From assembly GCA_037389465.1 (NCBI GenBank), contig JAZARR010000008.1, positions 2,233,501-2,297,500 of the forward strand: DNA of 64,000 nt. Reading direction: 5' to 3'. Numbering within the stretch: the first letter of the stretch is position 1; each line of letters opens with the position of its first letter. This document shows, piece after piece, positions 49,448-59,142 of the stretch. This DNA is from Baylisascaris procyonis (lineage: Eukaryota > Nematoda > Chromadorea > Rhabditida > Ascarididae). The position numbers and the translations under genes were made by a program. The notes under the pieces are model-generated. The model saw only the letters and a program-made list of their open reading frames with translations. It did not search any database and was not told the origin of the DNA.

Positions 49448-49656
49448 AATCGCCATATAGAGTTAAGACAAAAAAAACGGCGAATGACATTGATTTATGC
49501 CCGAGGATATATATTTTGGAGAGATCTAAAAAAAGAAACGTCATTCATACACGAACATTCCTCATGGACCACCGCTAGTTGTAATCACGTTTGTGAATCA
49601 CCACGAGCTGCAATATGCGGAACCCTCTTAGAAATATTACAATATGGCCCTTATCA
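49448..49656 (+). CDS. Candidate internal exon, plus strand
   Basis: The frame is open from an acceptor (TTTATCCATCAG, exon starts about 49448) to a strong donor, CCTTATCAG|GTAAGG, phase 0 on both sides, about 70 codons. The peptide begins basic (ELRQKKRRMTLIYARG), has a Trp-containing middle and a Cys-containing end (NHVCESPRAAICGTLLEILQ). It lies in the DM-gene intron on the opposite strand, so it would belong to a nested gene. A frame at 49935-50228 could hold the next exon, but no acceptor in phase is clear. No family is recognised. Confidence 0.33.
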
Positions 49657-49893
49657 GGTAAGGTTTTTTCACTGTTGCAGTCTGTCTGATGTTTTTATGT
49701 TAATAAATCGAGGTGTGACACTTTGGACAGCGATGAGAGCACAGTTATTTTCACTGCTATTTTCTGCATTCTGCTTATATTGCTGAAGATGGGGATTTTT
49801 GAAAATTTTTTCAACAAGGCCAATCTATTTATACGTTTAATTACTCTTTGCTTATGTTTCTAAAAAAGAAGTGTCTGATTGTCAGGATTTTTT

Positions 49894-49916
49894 AAAGACA
49901 CGTCAGACGTGTCTTT
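49894..49916 (+). repeat. Perfect 11-bp hairpin followed by a T run
   Basis: AAAGACACGTC and GACGTGTCTTT are exact reverse complements around a single A, and T continues to 49922. The shape equals a bacterial intrinsic terminator or an RNA polymerase III stop after a stem. Confidence 0.85.
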
Positions 49917-49926
49917 TTTTTTCAAG

Positions 49927-49946
49927 ATTGGCGTTTGTTCGCCAAT
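49927..49946 (+). repeat. Perfect 7-bp hairpin
   Basis: ATTGGCG and CGCCAAT flank the six-base loop TTTGTT, eleven bases after the larger hairpin ending at 49916. Confidence 0.8.
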
Positions 49947-50588
49947 TATAAAGTATGGGGTTTCTGGAGATATTATTTTGTTTTAAATGAATTAATAAAT
50001 GTCGCTGGAATACTTGGAAAAGGGCTTTACGAATTTGCGTCGCTGAAGGTTCTTACACGTCACTTAAGGTCTTCAATAAGAACGAACACGTCAGCAAATG
50101 CGCATGCACATATTTTATTGTTGGGCAAAAGTTCAAGTCCAGGACAGGAAACGAAAGCAACGCCAGTTTTCAAGTGTCAAAGTTCTTTGAACTTGTTGGC
50201 TTCGAATTGTAAGGGAATCTCTATTTGAGACAAAATGTGCTCCAAAGACACAAAAGTGCACGTTGATATTCATTGCTTCTCTGGGCGCTTCCTCAGAAAC
50301 GGAAATCATATTGAGAGTCTATTGCATACCCAGTGATGTCTCAGGAGGCCTTCAAGAAGCTGAATGAACACATTGCATCTGGAGAGTAGAGGACGACCTA
50401 GAAACTTAATCTAGCAGTAAATATGTAAGTGCATATATTGTCAACTATATGCCGCATTTCGCGGTGACTACTTTGAGAGTTCGAAGAAAATCAGATCTTA
50501 GGTCAAATACTGAAGAATTGTTGATATTCCACTAAGATTGCAATTCCCACGACAATTTGTTTTGTACTCTGGTAAATACAATACTAAC

Positions 50589-50810
50589 CGACACACATTC
50601 GCAAAGGCTGTATGGGCATTTAGGTGCGTGTCCTTTAAGTGCCACCTGTTTGCCATGTCCGTCGCATTTACGGCAATATAGCACTCGTGATCGCCATGAC
50701 TGATCACGAGTTACGACAGTGCTGCATTCGCTGAAAGAGGCGGTCGGTGAGGTGAGCACACCAACTGATCGTGACTGCAAGCTGAGTTCGCATGTATTGC
50801 TGTTGCTCAT
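50589..50810 (-). CDS. DM-domain transcription factor, exon 1
   Basis: DM (doublesex/mab-3) proteins are animal transcription factors that bind DNA through intertwined zinc modules and often act in sex-specific development. The exon has 74 codons from ATG at 50810 to a donor TCG|GTTAGT at 50589. Residues 45-74 contain YCRKCDGHGKQVALKGHAPK and then CPYSLCECVS. The ligands are C46, C49, H52, H61, C65, C70 and C72; the last Cys comes from exon 2. Residues 1-40 are Ser/Thr-rich. An acceptor-like ATTATTGCAG lies 10 nt before the ATG, which suits trans-splicing or a non-coding first exon, so this ATG is probably the start. The paralogue cannot be named with confidence. The divergent spacing and the Lys/Arg helix recall the nematode-specific DM genes more than vertebrate DMRT1. 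Confidence 0.87.
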
Positions 50811-50999
50811 ATATTTTCTGCAATAATTGCAATTTTATGCATTACAATGGCGTTGTGTGACGTGGGCTATTTGGTTTTTCGTTGAAGATATTAGCAATAT
50901 CATCGTTGAAAGCAATTATTTGACGCTATGAAGGAATATTTCAGTGACATTTGAGTTTAATATGCAAATTCGGATCGCTGCAACAGAGAATTCTGTTGC

Positions 51000-51022
51000 T
51001 AATCTAATATTCTATTAGATTA
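51000..51022 (+). repeat. 10-bp inverted repeat
   Basis: TAATCTAATA and TATTAGATTA flank the loop TTC. Directly after it 'agtatactacagtatactac' holds two more AGTATACT blocks, each self-complementary. The element lies about 190 bp upstream of the DM exon 1 start, in its likely promoter side. Confidence 0.75.
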
Positions 51023-51029
51023 GTATACT

Positions 51030-51311
51030 ACAGTATACTACACGAACCAACCTCCTATTAGCAAACATCAAAGCAATATGCTGTGATAACACAACTCTTT
51101 GCAAGGCATAGCACAGTTCTTGATGTGCTTCCAAGGGGTTTTCATCGCATTTTTTCAATGTCAATGCAAATGGAAAATACATAAGAGGTAAGCAAATAGG
51201 AATACGAAGAAAAATAGCGAAAGAGAGAATCGAAACAATAATTGAAGGAAGCAAAAGCAATACGCCCCCAATACATCGGACGCAACAAACATCAAAGGCT
51301 TCAAAATTCAA
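51030..51311 (-). CDS. Candidate exon of a membrane protein
   Basis: The minus frame is open for about 95 codons. A long hydrophobic stretch (GGVLLLLPSIIVSILSFAIF followed by a second hydrophobic segment) would form one or two membrane spans. A Cys-containing soluble part follows (KKCDENPLEAHQELCYALQR). A donor-like AGGAG|GTTGGT lies near 51050; no good acceptor is seen at the other end. The stretch is just upstream of the DM gene on the same strand, so it could be the neighbouring gene's last part or chance in T-rich DNA, which tends to encode hydrophobic residues. Confidence 0.28.
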
Positions 51312-52195
51312 TAAAGACTAGCAATAGTAGTGTGAGAATCAAGATGACTGAAACACAGTTTGAAAGGTGAAAAAATCGATGCATTTTCACAGAGGCAGAA
51401 GGCAGATTCCGGGCTGCTAGAACATGGAACAGGGAACATTAGTTATGGCGCAAACCATCTGGCGAGCTGAAATTAATACCCTCATCGGCTACAAGAAGGG
51501 GAAAACTGAAATATTTCTGCGGACAGAATGTCGGAAAAGTGATGCGCAATTCGACAATAAAGAATTAAACCAAATCCGAGTCTGCAACATTCCTTCAATT
51601 CTAAGTTAATGGTTCCATCTGGTAGTGCGATTTCGCTAATATGGGCAGTTAAATTTTTGCGAAAAACACTACAAGTGAAGTGCTTTTGGATTCGTTTCAC
51701 AGTGTGACATCAGAAACGAGATAATGAAAAATGTAGCATTATATTATTCCAAAACAGATCGGCAGTAAGTGGTGAGGTCTCTTCTGTTATGGTGAATACA
51801 TTTTTGCGGAAAATCGCGAAGAATAAACTTTGTAATTTCAGCTGACTTTTCTGTGAGTGTGACCAGATGATTTTCATCAGAAATGAAAGCTCCATGAGAG
51901 TACGATTTGCCAAGGCAGACGCCATCTCGGGGCGATTTGGCCCGATGAGAAGGAAGAAAAGAGATGATCATAATGTTGGGGTACAAGTTGCTCTAGAGAA
52001 GGAACTCTGTCGTTACTTGGCTGGGGGAGATTCGACAAAAATCCAAGGAACAGGGTTCTCGCTGCATACTTCTTGCTATGGGCCCAATGTCATCTACTTC
52101 CCTGTTAGAGAACGAAAGAGAGAAAGAGATTGCACCTTAAATATGTGCGGTTGAAGATATGCTCGATTATGCGAATTCCTAAGGTCGAAATGGAC

Positions 52196-52265
52196 TTTGA
52201 CTGATAGACAAAGTCGTTTGGAAGTAGGATACTGTGTGATCTCGAGGTTTGACTGATAGACAAAG
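52196..52265 (+). repeat. 18-bp direct repeat, 34 bp apart
   Basis: TTTGACTGATAGACAAAG occurs at 52196-52213 and 52248-52265 without mismatch. Each copy is itself partly self-complementary (CTTTG near one end, CAAAG at the other), so each could form a small hairpin. Confidence 0.8.
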
Positions 52266-52883
52266 GACAAAATGGGACCTAAACTCTCCCTTTATTAGAG
52301 ATCATTTGATTGATTGAGCACACCACCAACACAGCACATCACCTGAAACAGTCAAATTTCTCACGTTCATTTGTCATATTTGACGCATGTGATAAAAAGC
52401 ACGATATTACCCGACCAACTGTTAGATGCATCACCCTTTGTATAATGTGAAGAAATGATTGATCGGAGGTAAAGAAGCATATGTGAGATGCTAGCAGCTT
52501 TCAAAAAAGAAATGCGCAAGAGTTTCTGAATTTGGCAATTACTACTAAAGAAACAATTTTTGGGGTGTTGTTGATTTCGAATTGATTTAATTTCGAGCAG
52601 GAAAGATTCTTGCTACTGCGTTGAAGTATAGCAGATAATTACTAATAGTGCTGTGGAAAAATTACATTTAATATGTTTTATTTCTAAAGTACTGCTAATC
52701 ACCTATTTCACTGCAATACTGCCACTCTGGCCACTGCAGCTACATAGAGCTATGAAAATATCCTCGAAATTCCAGAATACTGGCCATAAAATGATATTTG
52801 TAAATCTTTCCTAGTAACTAGGTGATCAGACCAAATGCATTATGAATGACGAGAGCTCTTTGAGGTTAGCAATCATGTCTATT

Positions 52884-52887
<4 letters not shown>

Positions 52888-52946
<59 letters not shown>
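52888..52946 (+). repeat. (AT)n microsatellite, about 59 bp
   Basis: Uninterrupted alternating A and T from 52888 to 52946. It is likely to be polymorphic and to form cruciforms. Confidence 0.95.
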
Positions 52947-52949
<3 letters not shown>

Positions 52950-53505
52950 GAGTATTCATTTCACTTCTAAAGAAGCTGATCGATTTATTTCTTCATTTAT
53001 TTCACAGCTGAAAGACACCTCATGCACTTATCTCACTGTGTCATCAGGTGGGTGGAGTGATGAGTGGCCTCATTTTAAAGACGATCATGCTTGTGAACAT
53101 GAGCAAGTTGCTCTAGAATTGGTAAAGTATAGATGGCTTCACTAGCGCACCACAAGTCGATCCCATACGTCGCATATTCACGATATATATGCAGTAAATG
53201 GACACTTAATCTTCAAGCAATACGCCTTATCAACGCATTATTGACAGAAGCAAATAAAGTAATGATTCCACATCAAAAAAGTGAATAATTACTTCTTAGA
53301 GTACTATGAGGTGATGCTTCATTCGGTACAATCGTCGCACTACGCTAATTTTGGAAACAGCACACCTTTCACGGTAGAAAGAACTGTTCTAGTAAACTGC
53401 AATAACGGTCAATTAAGGGAATCCTGCTAAACATCCTCAATTAGTCTCATATTCTTATCGGCATAAGAAGAGTAAATTGACGAGCAATTATCCAATATCG
53501 ACAAA

Positions 53506-53796
53506 ATGGACTTTACTAGAGACTACAACATCAGCAACTTTGCTAAACATCAGTTCGTGAACAAGAATGCTCTTGCATCAACTGTAGTGAATGGTGAATA
53601 TAAAATCACAATGAAGAGTCTTACAGGTCAGCAAACTCTCGAATTTATATATCGGGAGAAACGACACGCTGTTGATTACATTTCATGTAGCTTCGATGGC
53701 GATTATATAGGCGCATCAAGTTTGAGAGTAATAAACGAACATTATGCAGTCGGGAGTGAACGGAGTGTATTTGTGAGGCGCAATATTCATCAGTAG
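53506..53796 (+). CDS. Small protein of 96 aa, probably complete
   Basis: The ATG follows 'gacaaa', a good nematode start context, and the frame ends in TAG at 53794-53796. An AATAAA lies only 7 nt after the stop (53803-53808), which suits a very short 3' UTR and supports a real gene end. The peptide is soluble with no signal peptide. It has beta-rich character in the middle (STVVNGEYKITMKSL, YISCSFDGDYIGASS) and an Arg-rich end (SVFVRRNIH). The 'SFDGDYIG' segment vaguely recalls a WD-repeat strand, but one repeat alone is not enough to call. An internal CTTACAG|GTCAGC could be a splice site. No family is recognised. Confidence 0.42.
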   Translation: MDFTRDYNISNFAKHQFVNKNALASTVVNGEYKITMKSLTGQQTLEFIYREKRHAVDYISCSFDGDYIGASSLRVINEHYAVGSERSVFVRRNIHQ

Positions 53797-53802
53797 AATA
53801 GA

Positions 53803-53808
53803 AATAAA
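53803..53808 (+). terminator. Polyadenylation signal AATAAA
   Basis: Lies 7 nt after the stop of the 96-codon ORF at 53506-53796. Confidence 0.45.
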
Positions 53809-53910
53809 GACAGAAAAGAACTTGCTCCAAATCACGCTTCTATTCATGAACCGTACAATTTAGCGCTATTTAAATACAATTTGCATTTCACTTCATGTTA
53901 TTTATGGATG

Positions 53911-54273
53911 TTATTTGTGTAAATTAGAAAAAGCGGTCGACAGAGAACTGTTCCTTGCGGCATAGTTGATGTCCGCAAAGTACAACGAATGCGCATCATA
54001 CACCGCTTGTGATCTATAGGCATGGCGAACGAAGCTTACTGCTAAGTAGGGATGAATAAATGCTAGAAAAATCGAGTTTATGAAGAACTTGCTGACTGTA
54101 AGACATATCATTTGCTTCCGTGCATTCAGTATAAAGTTCACCAGAGTATTTGCTGCAGTTGCCTGAGGAATGTATGTCAAACTAATCGGGAAATAGTTAT
54201 GCTTCACTTGAATATCTCGAAAGGAAACCAAATTGAATTGAAGAAAAAATGGGATCGAAATGGTGCTAAGCAA
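53911..54273 (-). CDS. Hypothetical open frame, membrane-like, 120 codons
   Basis: The minus frame has hydrophobic segments (LSTISIPFFLQFNLVSF and VSKFFINSIFLAFIHPYLAVSF) separated by polar loops and ends in TAA. The pattern is like a fragment of a multi-pass receptor such as a nematode chemoreceptor, but no diagnostic motif is present. It starts after an in-frame stop with no ATG near the front, so if real it is an internal or last exon. Length is at the edge of chance. Confidence 0.23.
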   Translation of the reverse strand: MLSTISIPFFLQFNLVSFRDIQVKHNYFPISLTYIPQATAANTLVNFILNARKQMICLTVSKFFINSIFLAFIHPYLAVSFVRHAYRSQAVYDAHSLYFADINYAARNSSLSTAFSNLHK

Positions 54274-55733
54274 CGAAGTATTTTATGACGGATTTTATTA
54301 ATTCACGCACAATTCTGCCCGAGTGACTAGCCGGTGCTTTGGAGCTTTTTGTTTGAGGCCGCAACAAGAGTACCTCTTTTTATAGCTTTGGAAGAAAACG
54401 ATGATGAGAAAAAACAAATGGAAGAAGTGAGACACCAAAAGAGCTAATATCCTGGTACAATTTCTTAAGAAATATGCTGATCAATCATCAGGTTTATGTG
54501 ACACTTTGTTGGGAAGCATTTTAAGATATTTTGCCGTAGTATATACATCTGGATGAATATTATCATACTGTGACGGGTGAAGGAATGTTGTGTAATGATT
54601 GCAGTAATCAAGCCTTCTTATAAACGGGAATGAAAATCCGTAAATTTTAAAACAATGGTCTTTCTCTTACAACTGTGGTTTGCAAATAATTCATAATCGC
54701 TTCATAACAATCAGAAAAGACTATTTTTTGCAACTCCAACAATTTTTTAAACGTTTTATTATAGCACCTAATAAGTCAGCATTCAATATATTCGCATGCG
54801 AATAGTGTTTTCTAAAAAAAAGTGATTGCATGGAACACTATCCTTCGTGATAGCATGTCTCACAGACAAAAACACTCTCGTGTTCACCTCTCCACAAAAA
54901 AGGTCAAACTGTTAGAGCTTACCCTAATGACAGCAAAAACGATTAACAGATGGAAAATAGTGCTATTTTTGAGTGAATAATGTAATAAAATTTGCGCTTA
55001 TATAATTCCGAATAAACGAGTTGCAGATCATAATGTCTTCTTGAGCGAAGATCAAATTCAGAGAGTTTTATTTCAGATCATTATGTCTTGTCAGAGATCT
55101 GATAGATTGCGATAACGCGATTGATACTCGAAATTCAACAATGAAACTGCCTAGAACAACAAATGAGTAAGGAAAGGAGTGCGACATCTTGATTGCAACC
55201 TATAAGAACGCTTCATGAGGGGTGAATGATGGTGAACAATCCAGCGAGCGGTTATCAAGTACACATCATTTTCCATCATGTGAGGACGCATGCAACGAGT
55301 TGAGTATTCCTCACTAAAGCGACAACACCACCACTAAATAGATGTGCTCTTTCGTCACTGTGAAATTTCAAACTAAGGAAAGTAGTGCATTCGATGTGCT
55401 ATCATCAGGCCATCTTTCGATTAGCTAAAAGATAACGACATTGTGGAAATAGCCATGGGACGACATACAAAGAGTTTAATGTAGCCTAACATCCTTCAAC
55501 GGATTAGCAATTCATCAAGAAACAGCTTACTTTTTGCAGGATATGGTGCCGCCATCGTTTACTTGAGGAATTTTAAAAGACCGGCAGCTCATGACTTCTC
55601 ATTTACTTGGTCCAAGCTCCGACCATATCGAACAGCCCAGTTCACTACACATTGTAACAATTTACCTTTTTACCCGAGCACTCAGCCCATAAATATTCAT
55701 ACGCAGCTTGAACTCTGTCGGTGAGAGGTCAGC
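54274..55733. other. No gene assigned
   Basis: AT-rich with no open frame of 60 codons or more that carries a motif. A near-repeat of 'agatcataatgtctt' / 'agatcattatgtctt' occurs at about 55025 and 55075. Confidence 0.5.
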
Positions 55734-56006
55734 ATGAGCCGAAGGAGCTTTATTTATAAGGAACTTCAAATTACGCGGAATTTTGAGTACGGCTTGATGA
55801 GCATTCGTGACCGCATCAAACGCTTACATCGAACAAAGGAAGTGTTTTTTGGATTCGTGTCCGGTGCGTCGCATATGCTGTTGACAAGCTTTCTACTTTC
55901 TTCGCAAGGAGATAAGAAAGTGCAGCATTTTTCTTGTGCCCTTTCGCTCGTGATTTTTCGCGAAGAGCGCATCACTTCGAAAGAGCATTTGCATGCTTGC
56001 GGCTAG
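55734..56006 (+). CDS. Hypothetical ORF, 90 codons
   Basis: ATG-to-TAG frame in moderately GC-richer DNA. The first half is charged and helical-looking (MSIRDRIKRLHRTKEVFFGF); the centre has a hydrophobic stretch (SGASHMLLTSFLLSS). No signal peptide, no splice partner and no AATAAA close by. The opposite strand is open too. Unknown family. Confidence 0.23.
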   Translation: MSRRSFIYKELQITRNFEYGLMSIRDRIKRLHRTKEVFFGFVSGASHMLLTSFLLSSQGDKKVQHFSCALSLVIFREERITSKEHLHACG

Positions 56007-56082
56007 AGTATTTAACACAACAGCAGAAAGATAAGATGCTCTACGCAAGCTACGTGTTAATGTGAAGAGGACATCTGGGTTG

Positions 56083-56172
56083 GATCTCATCTGCTTCTCC
56101 AGCTTCTCTATCCACACCTATAAAATTGATCTCACCTGCTTCTTCAGCTTCTCTATCCACACCTATAAAATT
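56083..56172 (-). repeat. 45-bp tandem duplication inside an open frame
   Basis: Two adjacent 45-bp units (56083-56127, 56128-56172) differ at two positions. On the minus strand an 84-codon frame (56050-56304) reads through both and would encode NFIGVDREAEEAGEI and NFIGVDREAGEADEI. Another frame reads WIEKLKKQ/WIEKLEKQ, where the first copy ends CAG|GTGAGA and the second has lost that donor. So one of the two differences turns a perfect splice donor into CAGATGAGA. Which frame, if any, is coding is undecided. Confidence 0.75.
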
Positions 56173-57265
56173 CGAAGTCTGGTTACCATCACTGACAGTA
56201 ACGTAGTATAGCAGACTCGCAATTTTTCGACTGACGCGGTTGGTACTTTTTGTTGTACAATGAATTGAACAAAGTCGACTTGTCCAAGTATCGTATGATT
56301 CCACACGGTTGCGCTTTGATGACTAATTAGTGACAAAATTTGATTGCATTTGCACTTTCAATATGTTCTTCGGACGCGTGATCTCATATCCTTACGAGAG
56401 ACGACCATTCATTAAGTATAGAAAAGTTGGAAAATGGCGTCAGGGAAGGTGGCTGATTCGAGCTTCTGAAATTACTTCGATTAAAACCTAATGAAAGGAA
56501 TTTTGACGTTCAATTGCAAATGATGAGCAACAATATTTCCCTATTTTCATTAAGCGATTATTGTTGCAAACCTTCCATAAAACGTTTACAGTCTTCTGCA
56601 AATTTATTGTTGCAAAACGCACAATGGTGAGGATGTTTCTGTTTATAAGAATGTATGTCTTTCTATCAGTATGCAGTTCAATTTAAGGAAACATTCTCAA
56701 CTTAACTTAGGAAAAGTTATAAGCATTTAAAGCATCAAGAATGTGCCTAATGGATCGTCAGTTCGCTGATGGTGTCAAACGAAAAAAAACTGCGGTGATA
56801 AGATGTAGTCAATAAAAGTACTTGATGCACAACAGTCTTATAATCCAAATTTTGGCTCAATTCATCTTCCTTCATAGGAGTCACGGGGTTTTTTGTTTTC
56901 GCTTTAAATTCTCCCTACTACCTTGATCGGGAACGAAAATTTTTTCAAATGAGAAATTCCAAACCCGATTACAGCGTTTAAATGTCAAACATAACGGAAA
57001 GCATGGCATGAAGGTTCTACTTGAACAGATGTATTTAGCTTAATATAAGACGCCATCTAATAACAAGAGAAATAAGAGATGACGACCTCCAGCCTAAGCA
57101 AGACTGAAATAACCACCCCCCCCTCCCCCACACACACCGGACGCCTGGCCGAGGCCAAAGTTGAGCTGCGCACGAATCGATCATTATCGCATCCATAGTC
57201 ATGAATAAACATCCCGTGTTTTTAGCAGGGGAGATCCGATTGCAGCGCACAAATAAACATAGCGT

Positions 57266-57502
57266 TTGTTTGAGAAAATAGAAGAGAGCATTTATTCCAC
57301 TGCTTATCAAGTAATTCACGCTATATCCAGTAATCAGCTACCCACACTACGACCTATAGATTATAAGATTGCTCAGATGAGCAACGGAAGAGGACAATAT
57401 TTTCTAAGGAGTTCAGTCGAAGCTTGTTCCGCTTCTCAGGTTTTGGGAGAAGGTACAACAAGAGCTGATATCATTTGGATTATGCGAGAAAAAGTTATGT
57501 GA
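57266..57502 (+). CDS. Candidate exon, 78 codons
   Basis: The frame is open with a protein-like composition (SSNQLPTLRPIDYKIAQMSN and following) and meets a donor-like TCTCAG|GTTTTG near 57441. An AG after CTACGACCTATAG (57358) could be the acceptor. It does not begin with ATG. It may belong with the candidate exons at 57816 and 58254 on the same strand, but the phases between them could not be established. Confidence 0.22.
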   Translation: MFEKIEESIYSTAYQVIHAISSNQLPTLRPIDYKIAQMSNGRGQYFLRSSVEACSASQVLGEGTTRADIIWIMREKVM

Positions 57503-57815
57503 TTAATGTGTGAAATGAAAGAGTGATACTGAGAAAGGAGATTATTGAAGGGAAGGAGTTATAGAGGTGAACACTTCTTTTTCTATAACATTTTCGAGTG
57601 AATAAATCTTTGTCTGTTGATTGGTAAAGATGAATTCTATGTGCTGTGATGCGCAAAGGGAAAAATGTAGTGCTACACGCAGCGATCTTTCATGTTGTTT
57701 AATTCAAAGCAACAAAGCGCTCGACGACCAATGCCGAGCAAATTTTTCTTCCATTCCAAGCAGTTTTTTTCATCTTTAAATCAACTTCCAAACTAAACAC
57801 AAATGTGCACTAGAT

Positions 57816-58061
57816 ATGCACTTTCATGCGCGGACGGCTGCCGCGATAATTGCACTTAAGAGACATTTAAAAAACATCCCTCTTCGCGAACGCCTTTTAT
57901 TCAGCCCTTTTGAAGCCCGTTCCCAATTTTTTTTGCACAAGGTACATTATAATGGTGTCATGCTTCTGGGCATCTGGTTGTCTGTCCTTATTGTAGCTTT
58001 TGACATGCGAATAACAAAGCCTCTGACAGTTTATATCGCAAAATATAACTCACCTTCTTAG
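57816..58061 (+). CDS. Hypothetical ORF with one membrane span, 81 codons
   Basis: ATG-to-TAG frame. The N-terminal half is basic (ALKRHLKNIPLRERLLF); residues about 47-62 form a hydrophobic helix (NGVMLLGIWLSVLIVAF). It could be a small tail-anchored-like membrane protein, or an exon ending at CACAAG|GTACAT before the hydrophobic part. No family is recognised. Confidence 0.27.
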   Translation: MHFHARTAAAIIALKRHLKNIPLRERLLFSPFEARSQFFLHKVHYNGVMLLGIWLSVLIVAFDMRITKPLTVYIAKYNSPS

Positions 58062-58253
58062 GATTACCTTTCATCTTGACTGGCTATTATTCTGTGCGGA
58101 TTAGCTGCAATTAAGACTTTCTTAAGAACCATTTATGGAATCATTTCCAACTTCGACCCTTTAGGAACCTTGCAGTTCAAAATCACACTCCTAACTGAAT
58201 GGTTAGCAGAAGTTCTTTGAGGGTTGGAAAGAGGAGACATTTTTCAGTAGTAA

Positions 58254-58517
58254 ATGATCTCAGAAGAGGCTAGGCAAGAGCTTCATCTGAAAAAAACGGC
58301 AGTATGTGGACCTTCAGAATCAGCGGTTGCATCACATCGGCACGTATGTACTGTCCTGGATGAACAAAATTCCATGACAAGGACGTTTAGCCAACAATGG
58401 CTGAGATGTACACATGATGAAGTCGTGTGGAAGTGCGCTTTTAGAGAAGCCAGTGATCTTATTGCAGTAATGCAAAATGATGGAAGAGTCGGATTGATAT
58501 ATCTGCGTCATTTATGA
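58254..58517 (+). CDS. ORF of 87 codons with a WD-repeat-like end
   Basis: The ATG lies 7 nt after a strong acceptor (GAGACATTTTTCAG) and is preceded in frame by TAA, so if real it is a first coding exon reached by trans- or cis-splicing of the 5' UTR. Residues 58-85 (VVWKCAFREASDLIAVMQND, then GRVGLIYL) match the strand order of a WD40 repeat, where a 'W-x-x-x-F ... L-I-A-V ... D-G-x-V' core is usual. A single repeat followed by a stop is not a functional propeller. It may therefore be a fragment, or splicing may continue from GCA|GTAATG inside it. Resemblance judged by eye. Confidence 0.3.
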   Translation: MISEEARQELHLKKTAVCGPSESAVASHRHVCTVLDEQNSMTRTFSQQWLRCTHDEVVWKCAFREASDLIAVMQNDGRVGLIYLRHL

Positions 58518-59142
58518 TTACTTCCCTATTGTTAGTGTGTAAAATGAGCTCTCATGCAAAATCATATGCACATGGATTTTGCCAGTTGATCGTTAGCTTC
58601 GTTATCGTATTGAGATTTATCCTGTGCAATTGCATCTGCAATAACAATTACTCCTTTTGATCGTTAACGCGGTCGCTCCCTAACCAATGATAGCAACAAG
58701 TTCGAAATCACGTCAACAGGGTTGGCACTATTGCGCATCTTTGGAATTCAATCCAACACATCATCTGCCTATGAATTTAAGATAAAGAATAACGAAGCAA
58801 ACCGTCATATCCATCTTAATGCAATTCAGCAGTTATATAAATTCTTTATCGTATCACCAATGCTTTTTGTTTATCATATAAACCCTCAATCATCCATAAG
58901 TTGAATGAGCCATTTGTTGTGGTCGAATATTTCGACGGGTTTAATCATAAAATTGCGAGGAAAGCATGTTAGATTGCTAGCTTCATATGAGTGAACGCAT
59001 TAAATCTCGAGCTTATTAGACCAGCTATTAGATGAAAGATAGGTAATTAGCAAAAGCTTATTACTAGAGACACGAATTTGTAACAGCTTTTTCCACTCAT
59101 CAACGTCATCGTTGCTTTACTACAAAGAATTTTTCCACTTGA

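Larger units (their letters stand above)
45819..50588 (-). other. 4.77 kb intron inside the DM domain
   Basis: The intron starts at TCG|GTTAGTATT (50588) and ends in TTTTGCAG (45819). Both sides are phase 0. It holds the 36-bp palindrome at 47787, the CpG-rich patch at about 48.6 kb, the hairpins at 49.9 kb and open frames on the opposite strand, so a nested plus-strand gene is possible. Minus-strand frames inside it (46384-46680, 48565-48831) show no motif. Confidence 0.7.

Noticed and set aside
50680..50713. 10-bp inverted repeat ACTCGTGATC/GATCACGAGT
   Set aside because: It lies within DM exon 1 coding sequence and is most simply a coincidence of codons.
51867..52154. 95-codon plus frame with charged ends
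   Set aside because: No splice partner, no motif, and two other frames are open over part of it on the minus strand.
57035..57319. 94-codon minus frame over a C/G-rich run
   Set aside because: The run of C and G residues near 57113-57160 explains the long frame; composition is not protein-like.
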